Positions 6,414-14,905 of a stretch of DNA of 34,402 nt are shown here, in pieces; position 1 is the first letter of the stretch, and every line of letters starts with the position of its first letter. Made by a program: the position numbers and the translations under genes. The stretch is from an uncultured Caulobacteraceae bacterium (GTDB taxonomy: Bacteria > Pseudomonadota > Alphaproteobacteria > Caulobacterales > Caulobacteraceae). The notes under the pieces are model-generated. The model saw only the letters and a list, made by a program, of their open reading frames with translations, made no database searches and was not told the DNA's origin. The stretch covers positions 1-34,402 of the forward strand of contig CAIQDO010000174.1 of NCBI GenBank assembly GCA_903870555.1, given 5' to 3'.

Positions 6414-8687
6414 TCACGAAGCCAAGACCGCCCTCGCGGAGTCCAGTTTCTCGGTCAGGGCGTCGAGTGTCGCGGCGGTGCGGATGATGAACTCGGCCGC
6501 CTCGGCCCAGCGGCGGCTTTCGATCGCCTCGCGAATTCCTGGCAATGTCTTGGCGCCATAGCCGGTCAGCATTCCCGGCGCATAGAGCATGTGGCGATAC
6601 CAAGGCCGCCCCGGAAGGCCGCGAGAATCGATCAGTGCTTGCTCGGCGCCCTGCAGGATCGAATCGGCCCGCTCGGCCTTCACCGTGGAAACCGGAGCGG
6701 CGGCCGCGCTGTCGTAGGCCTGAGCGCTCAGTTTCAGCCGTCCAATCGCGGCGTCCAGCGGCGCGAAGTCGAGGGGCGGCGCCGCCACCTCGCGGTCGGG
6801 CGATCCGCTGGACTTGGTGGGATCGGCGGTCAAGGCGAAGGCCTTCTGATCGATCAGCCGGTTGATCGTCGTCGAGTGCTCTCGTGAGGTCCCGACGAGC
6901 GTCTTCAACGCCTCGGTCTGCGCCGCGACGGTGGCGGCCAGATCGCCGAACTGGAACGGCGCCAGGTCGGCGTTGGCGGACCGCAGCACCAGCCGTCCAG
7001 CCGTCTTGGCCAGGGTCACGCTGTAGGCGAACCCCGGGTCGCCGAAACGGGCGTAGTGTTCATAGGTGTCGTAGGCCGAATGGTAGACTCCGCCCGATTG
7101 GCCCTCGCCCTCGTAGCCGAAGTTGATTGAGGCGACCCCCAAATGCTGCACGAAAGGGGTGTAGTCGGAGCCGGACCCAAGATCCCCGACGGGAAGGTCG
7201 CCGCCGTCCCGGGCGATCCTGGCCTGCGCCTTCAGTTCGGCGCTGGCCTCGGGGGCCAGCGCCCTCACCTGGATCTCCGCGAGCGCACGGTCTCTGACGC
7301 TTCCGCCGGTCTCGGGGTCGGTCACGGCCCCGGCAGCCTCGTCGACAAGCTTGCGCAGGGAATAGCTGGCCTCGACGCTGAGCAGGCCACGATTGCTGCC
7401 GTCTGTGTTGAGGTAGACCACCGCCTTGGACTGCAGTTCCGTCGCATGGGTCTCGGCCCATTCCGTGGAGCCCAGCAGGCCCGGCTCCTCGCCGTCCCAG
7501 CTGGCGTAAACCAAGGTTCGAGCGGGCCGCCACCCCGTCTTGGCCAGGGCGCCGATCGACTTGGCCTCCTCCATCAGGGCGATCTGGCCCGACAGCGGAT
7601 CCTCCGCCCCGAACACCCAGCCGTCGCGGTGGTTGCCGCGAACCACCCATTTGTCGGGCTCGCGGGCGCCTTTCATCACGGCGATGACATCGTAGAGCGT
7701 TTTCTGATCCCAGTTGGACTCGACCATCAGCCGCGCCTTCGCCCCGGCGCCCCCGACATGGTAGGTGAAGGGCAGGGATCCGCGCCAGCTCCTGGGCGCG
7801 ACAGGCCCGTCGAGCGCGGCGAGGAAGTGCTGGGCGTCGCCCCAGGACACCGGCAGCACGGGGATTTTCAGGATGGTTTTGGCGTCGGCGATCGCAAGGC
7901 GCGGTGCGCCTGGAATGGAGCCGTAGCCAGGGGTTAGCGGGTCGCCCGGCTCAACGGGCAGGTCCTGAACGGAGCCGCGTTGCAGCCCGCGTTCCGGACG
8001 GAACGCGCCTGCCGGGTAGGCGTCGCCCGCCCCGTACCCGTCATCAGCCGGATCGGAATAGATGATGCAAGCAACCGCCCCGTGTTCCTGCGCCAGTTTC
8101 GGTTTCAGTCCGCGCCATCCCGCGCCGTAGCGGGCGATGACAATCTTGCCCTTCACGTCCAGGCCGAGACGCTGCAGCGCCTCGTAGTCGGCGGGCATGC
8201 CATAGTTGACGTAGATCAGCGGAGCGGTGACGTCGCCGTCGGCGGCGTAAGCCACATAGGCGGGCAGGCCACCAGCCTGGTGGGCGGAACTGTCGTCGCC
8301 CGCGACCGCCGGCTCGGTCAGAGTGGCGGCAAACGGTGACGCACCCAGCAATTCAAGGCGTTCGGCCTTCGGGGTCGGGTACAGCACGCTGAAGGTCTCG
8401 ATGTGGGCGTCCCAGCCCCAGGCCTTAAACTGGGCCAAGGTGTATTCGGCATTGGCCTTATCGTGCGGCGAGCCGACCTGGTTTGGCTCGGCCGCCATCA
8501 GCTTGAGGCGCTCACGAAGGGCGTCGGCCGACAGGCCCGAATCGAAACGCGCCTCTAGCGCCAGTTCCGCCGCCGCCGACGGCGCCGAGAAGCCGAGCAT
8601 GCGGGGCGCGTCGGCCCCGAAGGCGACCGATCCGATGGCCGAAGCCGCCACGCCGGCCAGCAGGCCCGCCACTGATCGAATCCGCAT
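6414..8687 (-). CDS. Exported M28 family metallopeptidase (glutamate carboxypeptidase II/PSMA-like)
   Basis: This 757-residue protein has a Sec signal peptide (MRIRSVAGLLAG...VAFGA). A PA domain is inserted at roughly 130-270 (VKGKIVIARYGAGWRG). The di-zinc peptidase core follows, and a C-terminal helical domain like the transferrin-receptor-type dimerisation domain ends the protein. The zinc and catalytic residues of the family can be placed: H353 in GNHRDGWVFG, D363 in AEDPLSG, the Glu pair at 400-401 in WDGEEPG, D429 in LNTDGSNRG and H536 in VYHSAYDTYEH. It probably removes C-terminal residues from peptides in the periplasm; the substrate is unknown. ATG 8687 follows a strong GAGGAG site. 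The track's extension to 9311 is antisense to dksA and is not real. Confidence 0.95.
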   Translation of the reverse strand: MRIRSVAGLLAGVAASAIGSVAFGADAPRMLGFSAPSAAAELALEARFDSGLSADALRERLKLMAAEPNQVGSPHDKANAEYTLAQFKAWGWDAHIETFSVLYPTPKAERLELLGASPFAATLTEPAVAGDDSSAHQAGGLPAYVAYAADGDVTAPLIYVNYGMPADYEALQRLGLDVKGKIVIARYGAGWRGLKPKLAQEHGAVACIIYSDPADDGYGAGDAYPAGAFRPERGLQRGSVQDLPVEPGDPLTPGYGSIPGAPRLAIADAKTILKIPVLPVSWGDAQHFLAALDGPVAPRSWRGSLPFTYHVGGAGAKARLMVESNWDQKTLYDVIAVMKGAREPDKWVVRGNHRDGWVFGAEDPLSGQIALMEEAKSIGALAKTGWRPARTLVYASWDGEEPGLLGSTEWAETHATELQSKAVVYLNTDGSNRGLLSVEASYSLRKLVDEAAGAVTDPETGGSVRDRALAEIQVRALAPEASAELKAQARIARDGGDLPVGDLGSGSDYTPFVQHLGVASINFGYEGEGQSGGVYHSAYDTYEHYARFGDPGFAYSVTLAKTAGRLVLRSANADLAPFQFGDLAATVAAQTEALKTLVGTSREHSTTINRLIDQKAFALTADPTKSSGSPDREVAAPPLDFAPLDAAIGRLKLSAQAYDSAAAAPVSTVKAERADSILQGAEQALIDSRGLPGRPWYRHMLYAPGMLTGYGAKTLPGIREAIESRRWAEAAEFIIRTAATLDALTEKLDSARAVLAS

Positions 8688-8719
8688 CGCCGTCTCCTCG
8701 CCACAACCAAACAGGCTGA

Positions 8720-8748
8720 CAGCTAACACCCAGTCGCCGCGTCGCCAA
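8720..8748 (-). promoter_or_regulatory. Possible promoter for the M28 peptidase gene
   Basis: On the minus strand TTGGCGA (8748-8742) is followed after 14 bases by GTTAGCTG (8727-8720). This is a partial match to the Caulobacter-type housekeeping promoter with the right spacing. It would give a leader of about 25-30 bases to ATG 8687. Confidence 0.3.
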
Positions 8749-8814
8749 TTGTTCCTCTTCGGCCACTCAAAGGCGCCTTCCGCTTTCCATCGTTGCGTCA
8801 CTCGCCAGGACGCA

Positions 8815-8842
8815 TTGCCCCAGCCGGGGTTTTTGTTGTAAG
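8815..8842 (+). promoter_or_regulatory. Possible promoter for dksA
   Basis: TTGCCC (8815-8820) and TGTAAG (8837-8842) are separated by 16 bases, a fair match to a housekeeping -35/-10 pair. The pair is placed about 50 bases before the dksA start, in the intergenic space between the divergent peptidase and dksA genes. Confidence 0.33.
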
Positions 8843-8894
8843 CGCCCCTCTCGCGAGCGGGTTGGGGCCCGGGGCGGCAGGGTGTGAGGCGTCG

Positions 8895-9323
8895 ATGCAA
8901 GAGTCGTCCACGGATTTGCGGGAAGCCGACTACGTTCCGTCGGAAGACGAGCCGTTCATGAACGAACGGCAACTGCAATTCTTCAAAAGAAAATTGCTTG
9001 ATTGGAAAGACGACATTCTGCGTGGGGCACGGGAAACCGTCAGCCACCTGCAGAAGGAAACCGAGAATCATCCAGATCTCGCTGACCGGGCGTCTTCGGA
9101 AACCGATCGGGCATTGGAGCTGCGCACGCGCGATCGCCAGCGAAAGCTGATTTCGAAGATCGACGAGGCTCTGAGGCGAATCGAGGAGCGCGACTATGGG
9201 TACTGCGAGGAAACCGGCGAGCCGATCGGCATCGCTCGTCTGATGGCACGGCCGATCGCCACGCTGGGGCTTGAGGCGCAGGAACGCCACGAGCGACGCG
9301 AACGCGTGCACCGGGACGACTGA
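8895..9323 (+). CDS. dksA: RNA polymerase-binding transcription factor DksA (single-cysteine type)
   Basis: This 142-residue protein matches the DksA family, which binds in the secondary channel of RNA polymerase and acts with ppGpp to adjust transcription in the stringent response. The coiled-coil tip carries DLADRA at 61-66, matching the functional D-x2-D-x-A motif. The C-terminal zinc-finger region YGYCEETGEPIG...ARPIATLGLEAQERHE keeps only the first of the four classical cysteines (C104). Cysteine-poor DksA proteins are known in alphaproteobacteria and can be functional, so this is not evidence of decay. I chose ATG 8895 (MQESSTD) because the upstream extension in the track is GC-rich, unconserved-looking sequence that overlaps the predicted promoter. 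nadE follows 61 bases later on the same strand. Confidence 0.94.
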   Translation: MQESSTDLREADYVPSEDEPFMNERQLQFFKRKLLDWKDDILRGARETVSHLQKETENHPDLADRASSETDRALELRTRDRQRKLISKIDEALRRIEERDYGYCEETGEPIGIARLMARPIATLGLEAQERHERRERVHRDD

Positions 9324-9384
9324 ACCGGTCCCCGCCGCGAGGATCGGGTTTCCAAGGCCCGGCGTTCGCCGCTAAAGGCAACCC

Positions 9385-11043
9385 ATGTCAACTCGTCTCG
9401 TCATCGCGTCCGTTCAGGCCAATCCCACCGTCGGTGATATCTCCGGCAATGCGGCCCAGGCCCGTCGGCTCATTGGCGAAGCGGCCGCCCTGGGCGCCGA
9501 CATCGCCGTATTTCCCGAACTGTTCCTGATTGGCTACCCGCCGGAGGATCTGGCGCTGAAGCCCGCCGCCGTCCGGGCCTGCCAGGAGGCCCTTGCCGCC
9601 CTTGCCGCCGACACCGCTGGCGACTGCGCGGCCCTGATCACCACCCTATGGCCGGGCGCCGACGGACGGCCCCGCAACGCCGTGGCCCTGATCGAGGGCG
9701 GCGCGGTCAAAGGGGTGGCCTTCAAGGTGGATCTGCCCAACTACGGCGTGTTCGACGAGAAACGGATCTTCGTCGCTGGCGAGGCCAGCGGTGTGTTTGA
9801 GATCGCCGGGGTGCGCGTTGGCGTGCCGATCTGCGAGGATATCTGGGCGCCGGGCCCCTGCCGCCAGTTGAAGGCCGATGGCGCGGAGCTGCTGTTGGTT
9901 CCGAACGGCTCGCCATTCCGCCGCACCGCCGACGATGAGCGACTTGATGTGGCTCGGGCCAGAGTGGCCGAGACCGGCCTGCCGATGGTCTATGTCAATC
10001 AGGTCGGCGGCCAGGACGAACTGGTGTTCGACGGCGGCTCCTTCGCCCTCCAGGCCGACGGCGAATTGTGCATGAGTCAGCCGATGTTCGAGGCTGATCT
10101 CGCGCGGTCGGTTTGGGAAAAGACCGAGAGCGGCTGGCGTTGCATCGAGGCGCCGCTCGCGACATGGCCACGCGGTCCCGAGGAAATCTACCGCGCCATG
10201 GTGCTCGGGCTAGGCGACTATGTCCGCAAGTCGGGCTTCCCTGGCGTTCTGCTGGGGCTCTCCGGGGGCGTCGATTCCGCTCTGTCGATTGTGGTGGCCG
10301 CTGACGCTCTGGGCCCCGGGAACGTGCGGGCCTTCATGCTGCCCTCGCGCTACACCAGCCGCGACAGCCTTGAGGACGCCGAGGCCTGCGCTCGGGCGAT
10401 TGGCGTGAAGCTCGACGACATCGCCATCGCTCCGGCGGTGGCCGCATTCGAGACGATGCTGGCCCCCCAGTTCGCAGGCCGCGCGCCGGACATTACCGAG
10501 GAGAACATTCAGGCCCGCATCCGTGGGGTCACTCTGATGGCCCTGTCCAACAAGCTGGGCCTGATGCTGATGACCACCGGCAACAAGTCGGAAATGGCGG
10601 TCGGCTACGCCACACTCTATGGTGACATGTGCGGCGGCTATAACGTCCTTAAGGATGTCTACAAGGTCGATGTCTACGCCGTCTGTCGTTGGCGCAACGC
10701 CCACACGCCGGCTGGAGGCGCATCAGAACCTATTCCCGAACGCATTCTGACCAAAGCGCCCTCCGCCGAGTTGCGTCCGGACCAGACCGACCAGGACAGC
10801 CTGCCGCCCTACGACGTTCTCGACGCCATCCTGCATGGACTGGTGGAGGAAGAAGCCACGCTAGACGAGATCGTCGCTCGCGGCTTCGACGGGGCCACGG
10901 TCGAGCGGGTTCAGCGTTTGTTGTACGGCTCTGAATACAAGCGCCGCCAGGCCGCGCCGGGTGTTAAGATCGGCGGCAAGGCGTTCGGTCGCGACCGCCG
11001 CTATCCGCTGGTCAACCGATTTCGTGACAAGGTCGGCGGCTGA
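9385..11043 (+). CDS. nadE: Glutamine-dependent NAD(+) synthetase
   Basis: This 552-residue cytosolic enzyme performs the last step of NAD synthesis, amidating nicotinic acid adenine dinucleotide with glutamine-derived ammonia. The N-terminal nitrilase-type glutaminase domain shows the Glu-Lys-Cys triad: E45 in FPELFL, K114 in FKVDLPNYG and C150 in VPICEDIW. The C-terminal synthetase domain carries the ATP pyrophosphatase loop GLSGGVDSAL (SGGVDS at 293-298), TTGNKSEMAVGYATLYGDM, and the conserved end PGVKIGGKAFGRDRRYP. The length is normal for the two-domain form. ATG 9385 begins exactly at the conserved first strand and follows an AAAGG site. Confidence 0.98.
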   Translation: MSTRLVIASVQANPTVGDISGNAAQARRLIGEAAALGADIAVFPELFLIGYPPEDLALKPAAVRACQEALAALAADTAGDCAALITTLWPGADGRPRNAVALIEGGAVKGVAFKVDLPNYGVFDEKRIFVAGEASGVFEIAGVRVGVPICEDIWAPGPCRQLKADGAELLLVPNGSPFRRTADDERLDVARARVAETGLPMVYVNQVGGQDELVFDGGSFALQADGELCMSQPMFEADLARSVWEKTESGWRCIEAPLATWPRGPEEIYRAMVLGLGDYVRKSGFPGVLLGLSGGVDSALSIVVAADALGPGNVRAFMLPSRYTSRDSLEDAEACARAIGVKLDDIAIAPAVAAFETMLAPQFAGRAPDITEENIQARIRGVTLMALSNKLGLMLMTTGNKSEMAVGYATLYGDMCGGYNVLKDVYKVDVYAVCRWRNAHTPAGGASEPIPERILTKAPSAELRPDQTDQDSLPPYDVLDAILHGLVEEEATLDEIVARGFDGATVERVQRLLYGSEYKRRQAAPGVKIGGKAFGRDRRYPLVNRFRDKVGG

Positions 11044-11061
11044 CCATAGGGCCGCCGCCAG

Positions 11062-11655
11062 TCAGGCGACGACCCGCATCACCGACGCGACCATGGGCCC
11101 AGCCGGCATGGCCCGCAGCGCCGGTATGGCGTCCTCGATTTTATCGACCGATCGCCAGCAGCTTTTGAATTCCTCCGGAACCAGCCTCACGGCGATGAAC
11201 TGCTCAAACAGCTCGAAAAGCGGTCGCCAGAAATCGTGCGGATTGTAGAACACGATCGGCTTGGCGTGCAGCCCGAGGCGACGCCACGACAGCAGTTCGA
11301 CCACCTCCTCCAGAGTGCCTATGGCGCCGGGCAGGACCACGAAGGCGTCAGCCTCCTCGAACATGCGGATCTTTCGTTCGTGCATGGAGTTGACGATCAC
11401 CGTCTCGATGGTGTCGAGAACGACTTCGCTGCTGGCCAGGAACTGGGGCATGATCCCCAACACGCGACCGCCAGCCGCGTGGGCGGCCCTGGCGCAGGCG
11501 CCCATCAGGCCGACGCCGCCGCCGCCGTAGACGAGGCGCAAATCCGCCGCGGCCAGGGCGACGCCCAGGTCCGCGGCGGCTTCCAGCCAGACGGGATCGG
11601 CCGCGTCGGACGAACCACAATAGACACAGATCGAGTCGATGGCTGGCGTCGACAT
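11062..11655 (-). CDS. LOG family protein (TIGR00730-type, cytokinin-activating phosphoribohydrolase-like)
   Basis: This 197-residue protein resembles the Rossmann-fold LOG family, whose characterised members release free cytokinin or adenine from nucleoside 5'-monophosphates. The motifs visible are ICVYCGSSD, YGGGGVGLMG, NSMHERKIRMFEEADAFVVLPG and the core PGAIGTLEE at 109-117. The usual core is PGGxGTxxE; here the second glycine is alanine, a conservative change I believe also occurs in related alphaproteobacterial proteins. I use ATG 11655 (MSTPAIDS); the longer track ORF to 11988 runs antisense into the neighbouring lipoprotein gene. It converges with nadE, 18 bases from its stop. Many family members are misnamed lysine decarboxylase. 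Confidence 0.9.
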   Translation of the reverse strand: MSTPAIDSICVYCGSSDAADPVWLEAAADLGVALAAADLRLVYGGGGVGLMGACARAAHAAGGRVLGIMPQFLASSEVVLDTIETVIVNSMHERKIRMFEEADAFVVLPGAIGTLEEVVELLSWRRLGLHAKPIVFYNPHDFWRPLFELFEQFIAVRLVPEEFKSCWRSVDKIEDAIPALRAMPAGPMVASVMRVVA

Positions 11656-11754
11656 TCGTTGGAAACTCCCCAGATAGTGGCTTCGGACGATCAGGGATGT
11701 GCCATTGATCGAGTCGCGAACACCGTCTGGAAGGATTGCCCGATTAAGCGCGCC

Positions 11755-12555
11755 GTGAAAGCCATCATCATCATCGCTCTGACGGCGGCAACGCTCGGCG
11801 CCTGCCATCCAGGCAGTGTCGCCCTCCCGCCCGGCCAGGGGGCCCAGGCGGATAGTCCGCCCGAGGCCAAGGCCTATCGCGCGACGCCTTTGTTGCTTCA
11901 GGTCGCTTTCGAACCGGCCGGCCGGCTGCGCCTGACCGGTCTGGCCGCGGCTGGAGCGAAGGTCCGCCTGGCGTCGCCTGCCGGCCAACCCCTCTACGGC
12001 TTGGCCGACAGTCAGGGTCGGTGGCGTCTGGAGGTTTCCAGGCCGACGGAGCCGCGGCTATTCGGCCTGGCGATGGTCGACCAAGGCCGGGTCGTCCAGT
12101 CGGAAGGCTATGTGCTGATCACGCCAGCGGGGACGGCGGCGCAACTGCGCGCCGGCGCCGGAACCTTGGCGCTTGGCGCGCATGTGGTCGCGCCGGTGAT
12201 CGATGCGGTGGACTTCGACGCCAAGGGCGGAACCGTGGTGTCGGGTCGCGCCACGCCACACGCCGCGCTCGACCTGTTTGTCGACACCGTGCGCCAGTCT
12301 CGTGGCCACGCCGATGGCGACGGACGGTTCTCTCTGGCCCTGGATGAGCCGCAGACCTTCGCCGTTCATGTCCTTGAGGTCGTTGACGGCGCTCGCCGGG
12401 CCGTGGTCCAGCCGCGGCTGACGGTGGCTTCGCCGCTGGTCGGCAGTCCCTACCGGGCGACCGCCACGTCGGTCGGCTGGCGCATAGACTGGATAACGCC
12501 CGGTGGGGGCCAACAGACGACCTTGCTGATGGCTTCTCGGGAGGGCGCCGTTTGA
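11755..12555 (+). CDS. Lipoprotein with two Ig-like repeats, unknown function
   Basis: This is a protein of about 266 residues with the signal peptide and lipobox KAIIIIALTAATLGAC, giving lipidation near Cys17. I do not recognise a named family. Two stretches look like bacterial Ig-like repeats: one with GAKVRLASPAG...ADSQGRWRLEV, another with SGRATPHAALDLFVD...ADGDGRFSLAL. Each has the strand, turn and 'ad-x-dGrw' pattern such repeats show. The start is uncertain. GTG 11755 is a normal codon but has no well-spaced ribosome site, whereas the in-frame ATT 11743 lies seven bases after GGAAGGA. The stop overlaps the TTG start of the ABC exporter, so the two products may work together. It probably faces the periplasm. 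Confidence 0.7.
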   Translation: MKAIIIIALTAATLGACHPGSVALPPGQGAQADSPPEAKAYRATPLLLQVAFEPAGRLRLTGLAAAGAKVRLASPAGQPLYGLADSQGRWRLEVSRPTEPRLFGLAMVDQGRVVQSEGYVLITPAGTAAQLRAGAGTLALGAHVVAPVIDAVDFDAKGGTVVSGRATPHAALDLFVDTVRQSRGHADGDGRFSLALDEPQTFAVHVLEVVDGARRAVVQPRLTVASPLVGSPYRATATSVGWRIDWITPGGGQQTTLLMASREGAV

Positions 12556-14447
12556 CCTATCACCATGCCGCGACGCGTGGGACCGCGCCCCCGGCCACGA
12601 CCTCGGCCCAGACTGGCGTCGGCTTCTTCGCCTCCATGGCCGACCTGATCGCACTGGTCATGCGATCCCGCGCCCAGGGGCTCAAGACCCGCCTGGGCCT
12701 GGCCCTGGGTCTCGTTCTGCTGGGGAAATGGACCGGGGTTATCGGCCCTCTAATGATCTCCAGAGCCATCGACGCCCTAAACGCCCACCGCTCCGGTGGT
12801 CATCCGGTTTTCGTCGCCTTCGCGGGGCTCGCCATCGGCTATGTGTTGCTGCGCCTGGTGGCCAACGCGGCGCCCTATTTGCGGGACGCCATCTTCAACC
12901 CGGTATCGCAGATGGCCCTGGCCCAGTCGTCCATGGAAACCTTCGCCCACACTCTGTCGCTGTCGCTCAGTTTCCATCAGGGCAAGCAGTCAGGCGGCCT
13001 GGCGCGGATCATCGACCGCGGGTCCAGGTCCACCGATTTTCTTCTGCGTAGCGTGGTTCTTAATCTCGGCCCGACGGTCCTCGAGTTGTTGATGGCCGCC
13101 TATGTCCTGACCAGCCGATTCAACTGGCGTCTGGCCATCGTCGCGGTGGCCACCATCCTGCTCTATATCGCCTTCACCGTCGCGATTTCCAATTGGCGGA
13201 TCGGCCATCGTCGGACGCTCAACGACGCGGATTCCCGGGTCGCCGGCCTCGCTGTCGACGGCCTGATGAACTTCGAGACGATCAAGACCTTCGGGGCCGA
13301 GGGCCGGGTGGTCGACCACTACGAGACCGCCCTGGTCGACTACGCCAAGGCGAACATCCAATCGAATGGCTCGCTTCAGCTGCTCAACGGCGTTCAGGCG
13401 GTGGTGCTAAACATCGGCTTGGCCTTCATTACCCTGCTAGCCGGGACAGAAGTCCTCGCCGGCCGGATGAGCCTCGGTGGGGTCACCGCCTGCATCCTGA
13501 TCCTGCAACAGGTCTACGCTCCGCTGTTCAGCCTGGGCATGAACTACCGGGAGATCCGCCAGGCGTTCATCGATATGGAGCAGATGCTGGAGCTGCGCGC
13601 GCTGAAACCCGACATCGTCGATGTTCCCGGGGCCAAGCCCCTCCCACCAGCCTCAAACCGCGGCGCCGAACTGACTTTCGCCGGCGTCGGCTTTCAGCAC
13701 ACCGCCCGCAGCGTCGGACTCGACGAGGTGAGCTTCACCGCCCCACCTGGGACCACGGTGGCGCTGGTCGGCCCTTCTGGCGCGGGCAAGACGACCATCG
13801 TGCGATTGGCCCTGCGCCTGCTCGATCCCCAGAAGGGGGCGGTGTTGATCGACGGCATGGACCTGCGCCAGGTCACTCAGGAGTCTCTGCGCCGGGCGGT
13901 GGCTCTGGTTCCGCAGGACGTCGCTCTGTTCAACGACACGCTCGGCGCCAACATTGCCTTCGCCAATCCGGGCGCCGGCCTGGAGGCCGTCTGGGCCGCG
14001 GCCGAGGCGGCGGAGCTGGCGCCGTTCATCGACGGTTTGCCTCACAAGATGGACACCCGCGTCGGCGAACGGGGCCTGAAGCTTTCGGGCGGCGAGCGTC
14101 AGAGGGTGGGACTGGCCCGCGCCCTGCTGGCCAACCCTCGGCTGCTGATCCTTGACGAGGCCACAAGCGCCCTGGACGGGCCAACCGAGGCCGCCATTCA
14201 GGCCACGCTTCGTAAGGTCCGCACCGGACGCACGACCCTGGTGGTCGCGCACCGCCTGTCGACCATCGTCGACGCCGATCAGATCCTGGTTGTCCGCCGC
14301 GGGCGCATCGTCGAACGGGGCGGCCACGCCGAACTTCTGGAAAAGGGCGGGGAATACGCCGCGCTGTGGCGTCGGCAGACGAGGGGTCATGAAGCCCGTC
14401 CCCTGGCGTCGACCGCGAACTTCGCTAAACCCATCATCGAAACATAG
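12552..14447 (+). CDS. ATM1-type ABC exporter, fused permease and ATPase
   Basis: This 631-residue half-transporter works as a homodimer in the inner membrane. Residues about 40-340 form the six-helix exporter domain. The nucleotide-binding domain has Walker A GPSGAGKTT at about 407, Q-loop LVPQDVALFNDT, signature LSGGERQRVGLARALL at about 511, Walker B LLILDEATSALD at about 531 and the H-loop VVAHRLSTI. The overall pattern (KTRLGLALGLVLLGKW start, FNDTLGANIAF) resembles the ATM1/ABCB7 group, which exports glutathione-linked sulfur species or metal-thiol conjugates. The substrate here is inferred only. TTG 12552 follows GGGAGG by seven bases and overlaps the lipoprotein stop. gloA, a glutathione-using enzyme, follows 17 bases later, a suggestive thiol link. 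Confidence 0.93.
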   Translation: MTYHHAATRGTAPPATTSAQTGVGFFASMADLIALVMRSRAQGLKTRLGLALGLVLLGKWTGVIGPLMISRAIDALNAHRSGGHPVFVAFAGLAIGYVLLRLVANAAPYLRDAIFNPVSQMALAQSSMETFAHTLSLSLSFHQGKQSGGLARIIDRGSRSTDFLLRSVVLNLGPTVLELLMAAYVLTSRFNWRLAIVAVATILLYIAFTVAISNWRIGHRRTLNDADSRVAGLAVDGLMNFETIKTFGAEGRVVDHYETALVDYAKANIQSNGSLQLLNGVQAVVLNIGLAFITLLAGTEVLAGRMSLGGVTACILILQQVYAPLFSLGMNYREIRQAFIDMEQMLELRALKPDIVDVPGAKPLPPASNRGAELTFAGVGFQHTARSVGLDEVSFTAPPGTTVALVGPSGAGKTTIVRLALRLLDPQKGAVLIDGMDLRQVTQESLRRAVALVPQDVALFNDTLGANIAFANPGAGLEAVWAAAEAAELAPFIDGLPHKMDTRVGERGLKLSGGERQRVGLARALLANPRLLILDEATSALDGPTEAAIQATLRKVRTGRTTLVVAHRLSTIVDADQILVVRRGRIVERGGHAELLEKGGEYAALWRRQTRGHEARPLASTANFAKPIIET

Positions 14448-14464
14448 CCTAGGGAGCCAAGACG

Positions 14465-14905
14465 ATGCGTTATCTACACACCATGGTGCGGGTCGCGGAC
14501 CTGGACAAAGCCCTGGCGTTCTACTGCGCCGGCCTGGGTCTGCAGGAGGTGTCGCGCTTCGACAATCCCGCCGGCCGGTTCACCCTGGTGTTCCTGGCCG
14601 CGCCGGAAGACGTCGAGGCGGCTCGGGAAAAGCGCGCGCCAACCGTCGAACTGACCCACAACTGGGACCCAGAGGCCTATACGGGCGGTCGCAACTTCGG
14701 CCACCTGGCCTATCAGGTCGAAGACATCTATCAGACCTGCCAGCGGCTGATGGATCAGGGCGTGACGATCAACAGACCGCCCCGCGATGGTCACATGGCC
14801 TTCGTGCGCTCGCCTGAGGGAATCTCGGTCGAGCTGCTTCAAAAGGACGGCTCGCTTCCGTCGGCCGAACCCTGGGCGTCACTGCCCAACGTTGGGGTGT
14901 GGTGA
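14465..14905 (+). CDS. gloA: Lactoylglutathione lyase (glyoxalase I)
   Basis: This 146-residue cytosolic metalloenzyme converts the methylglyoxal-glutathione hemithioacetal to S-lactoylglutathione. The four metal ligands of the family can be placed: H5 (MRYLHTMVRV), E62 (VELTHNW), H80 (NFGHLAY) and E123 (ISVELLQ), with the expected spacing. The length is near the usual 135-150. ATG 14465 follows AGGGAG at a good distance and lies 17 bases after the ABC exporter stop, so it is likely in the same operon. Its last 27 bases overlap, tail to tail, the 3' end of the minus-strand alpha/beta hydrolase gene. Confidence 0.96.
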   Translation: MRYLHTMVRVADLDKALAFYCAGLGLQEVSRFDNPAGRFTLVFLAAPEDVEAAREKRAPTVELTHNWDPEAYTGGRNFGHLAYQVEDIYQTCQRLMDQGVTINRPPRDGHMAFVRSPEGISVELLQKDGSLPSAEPWASLPNVGVW

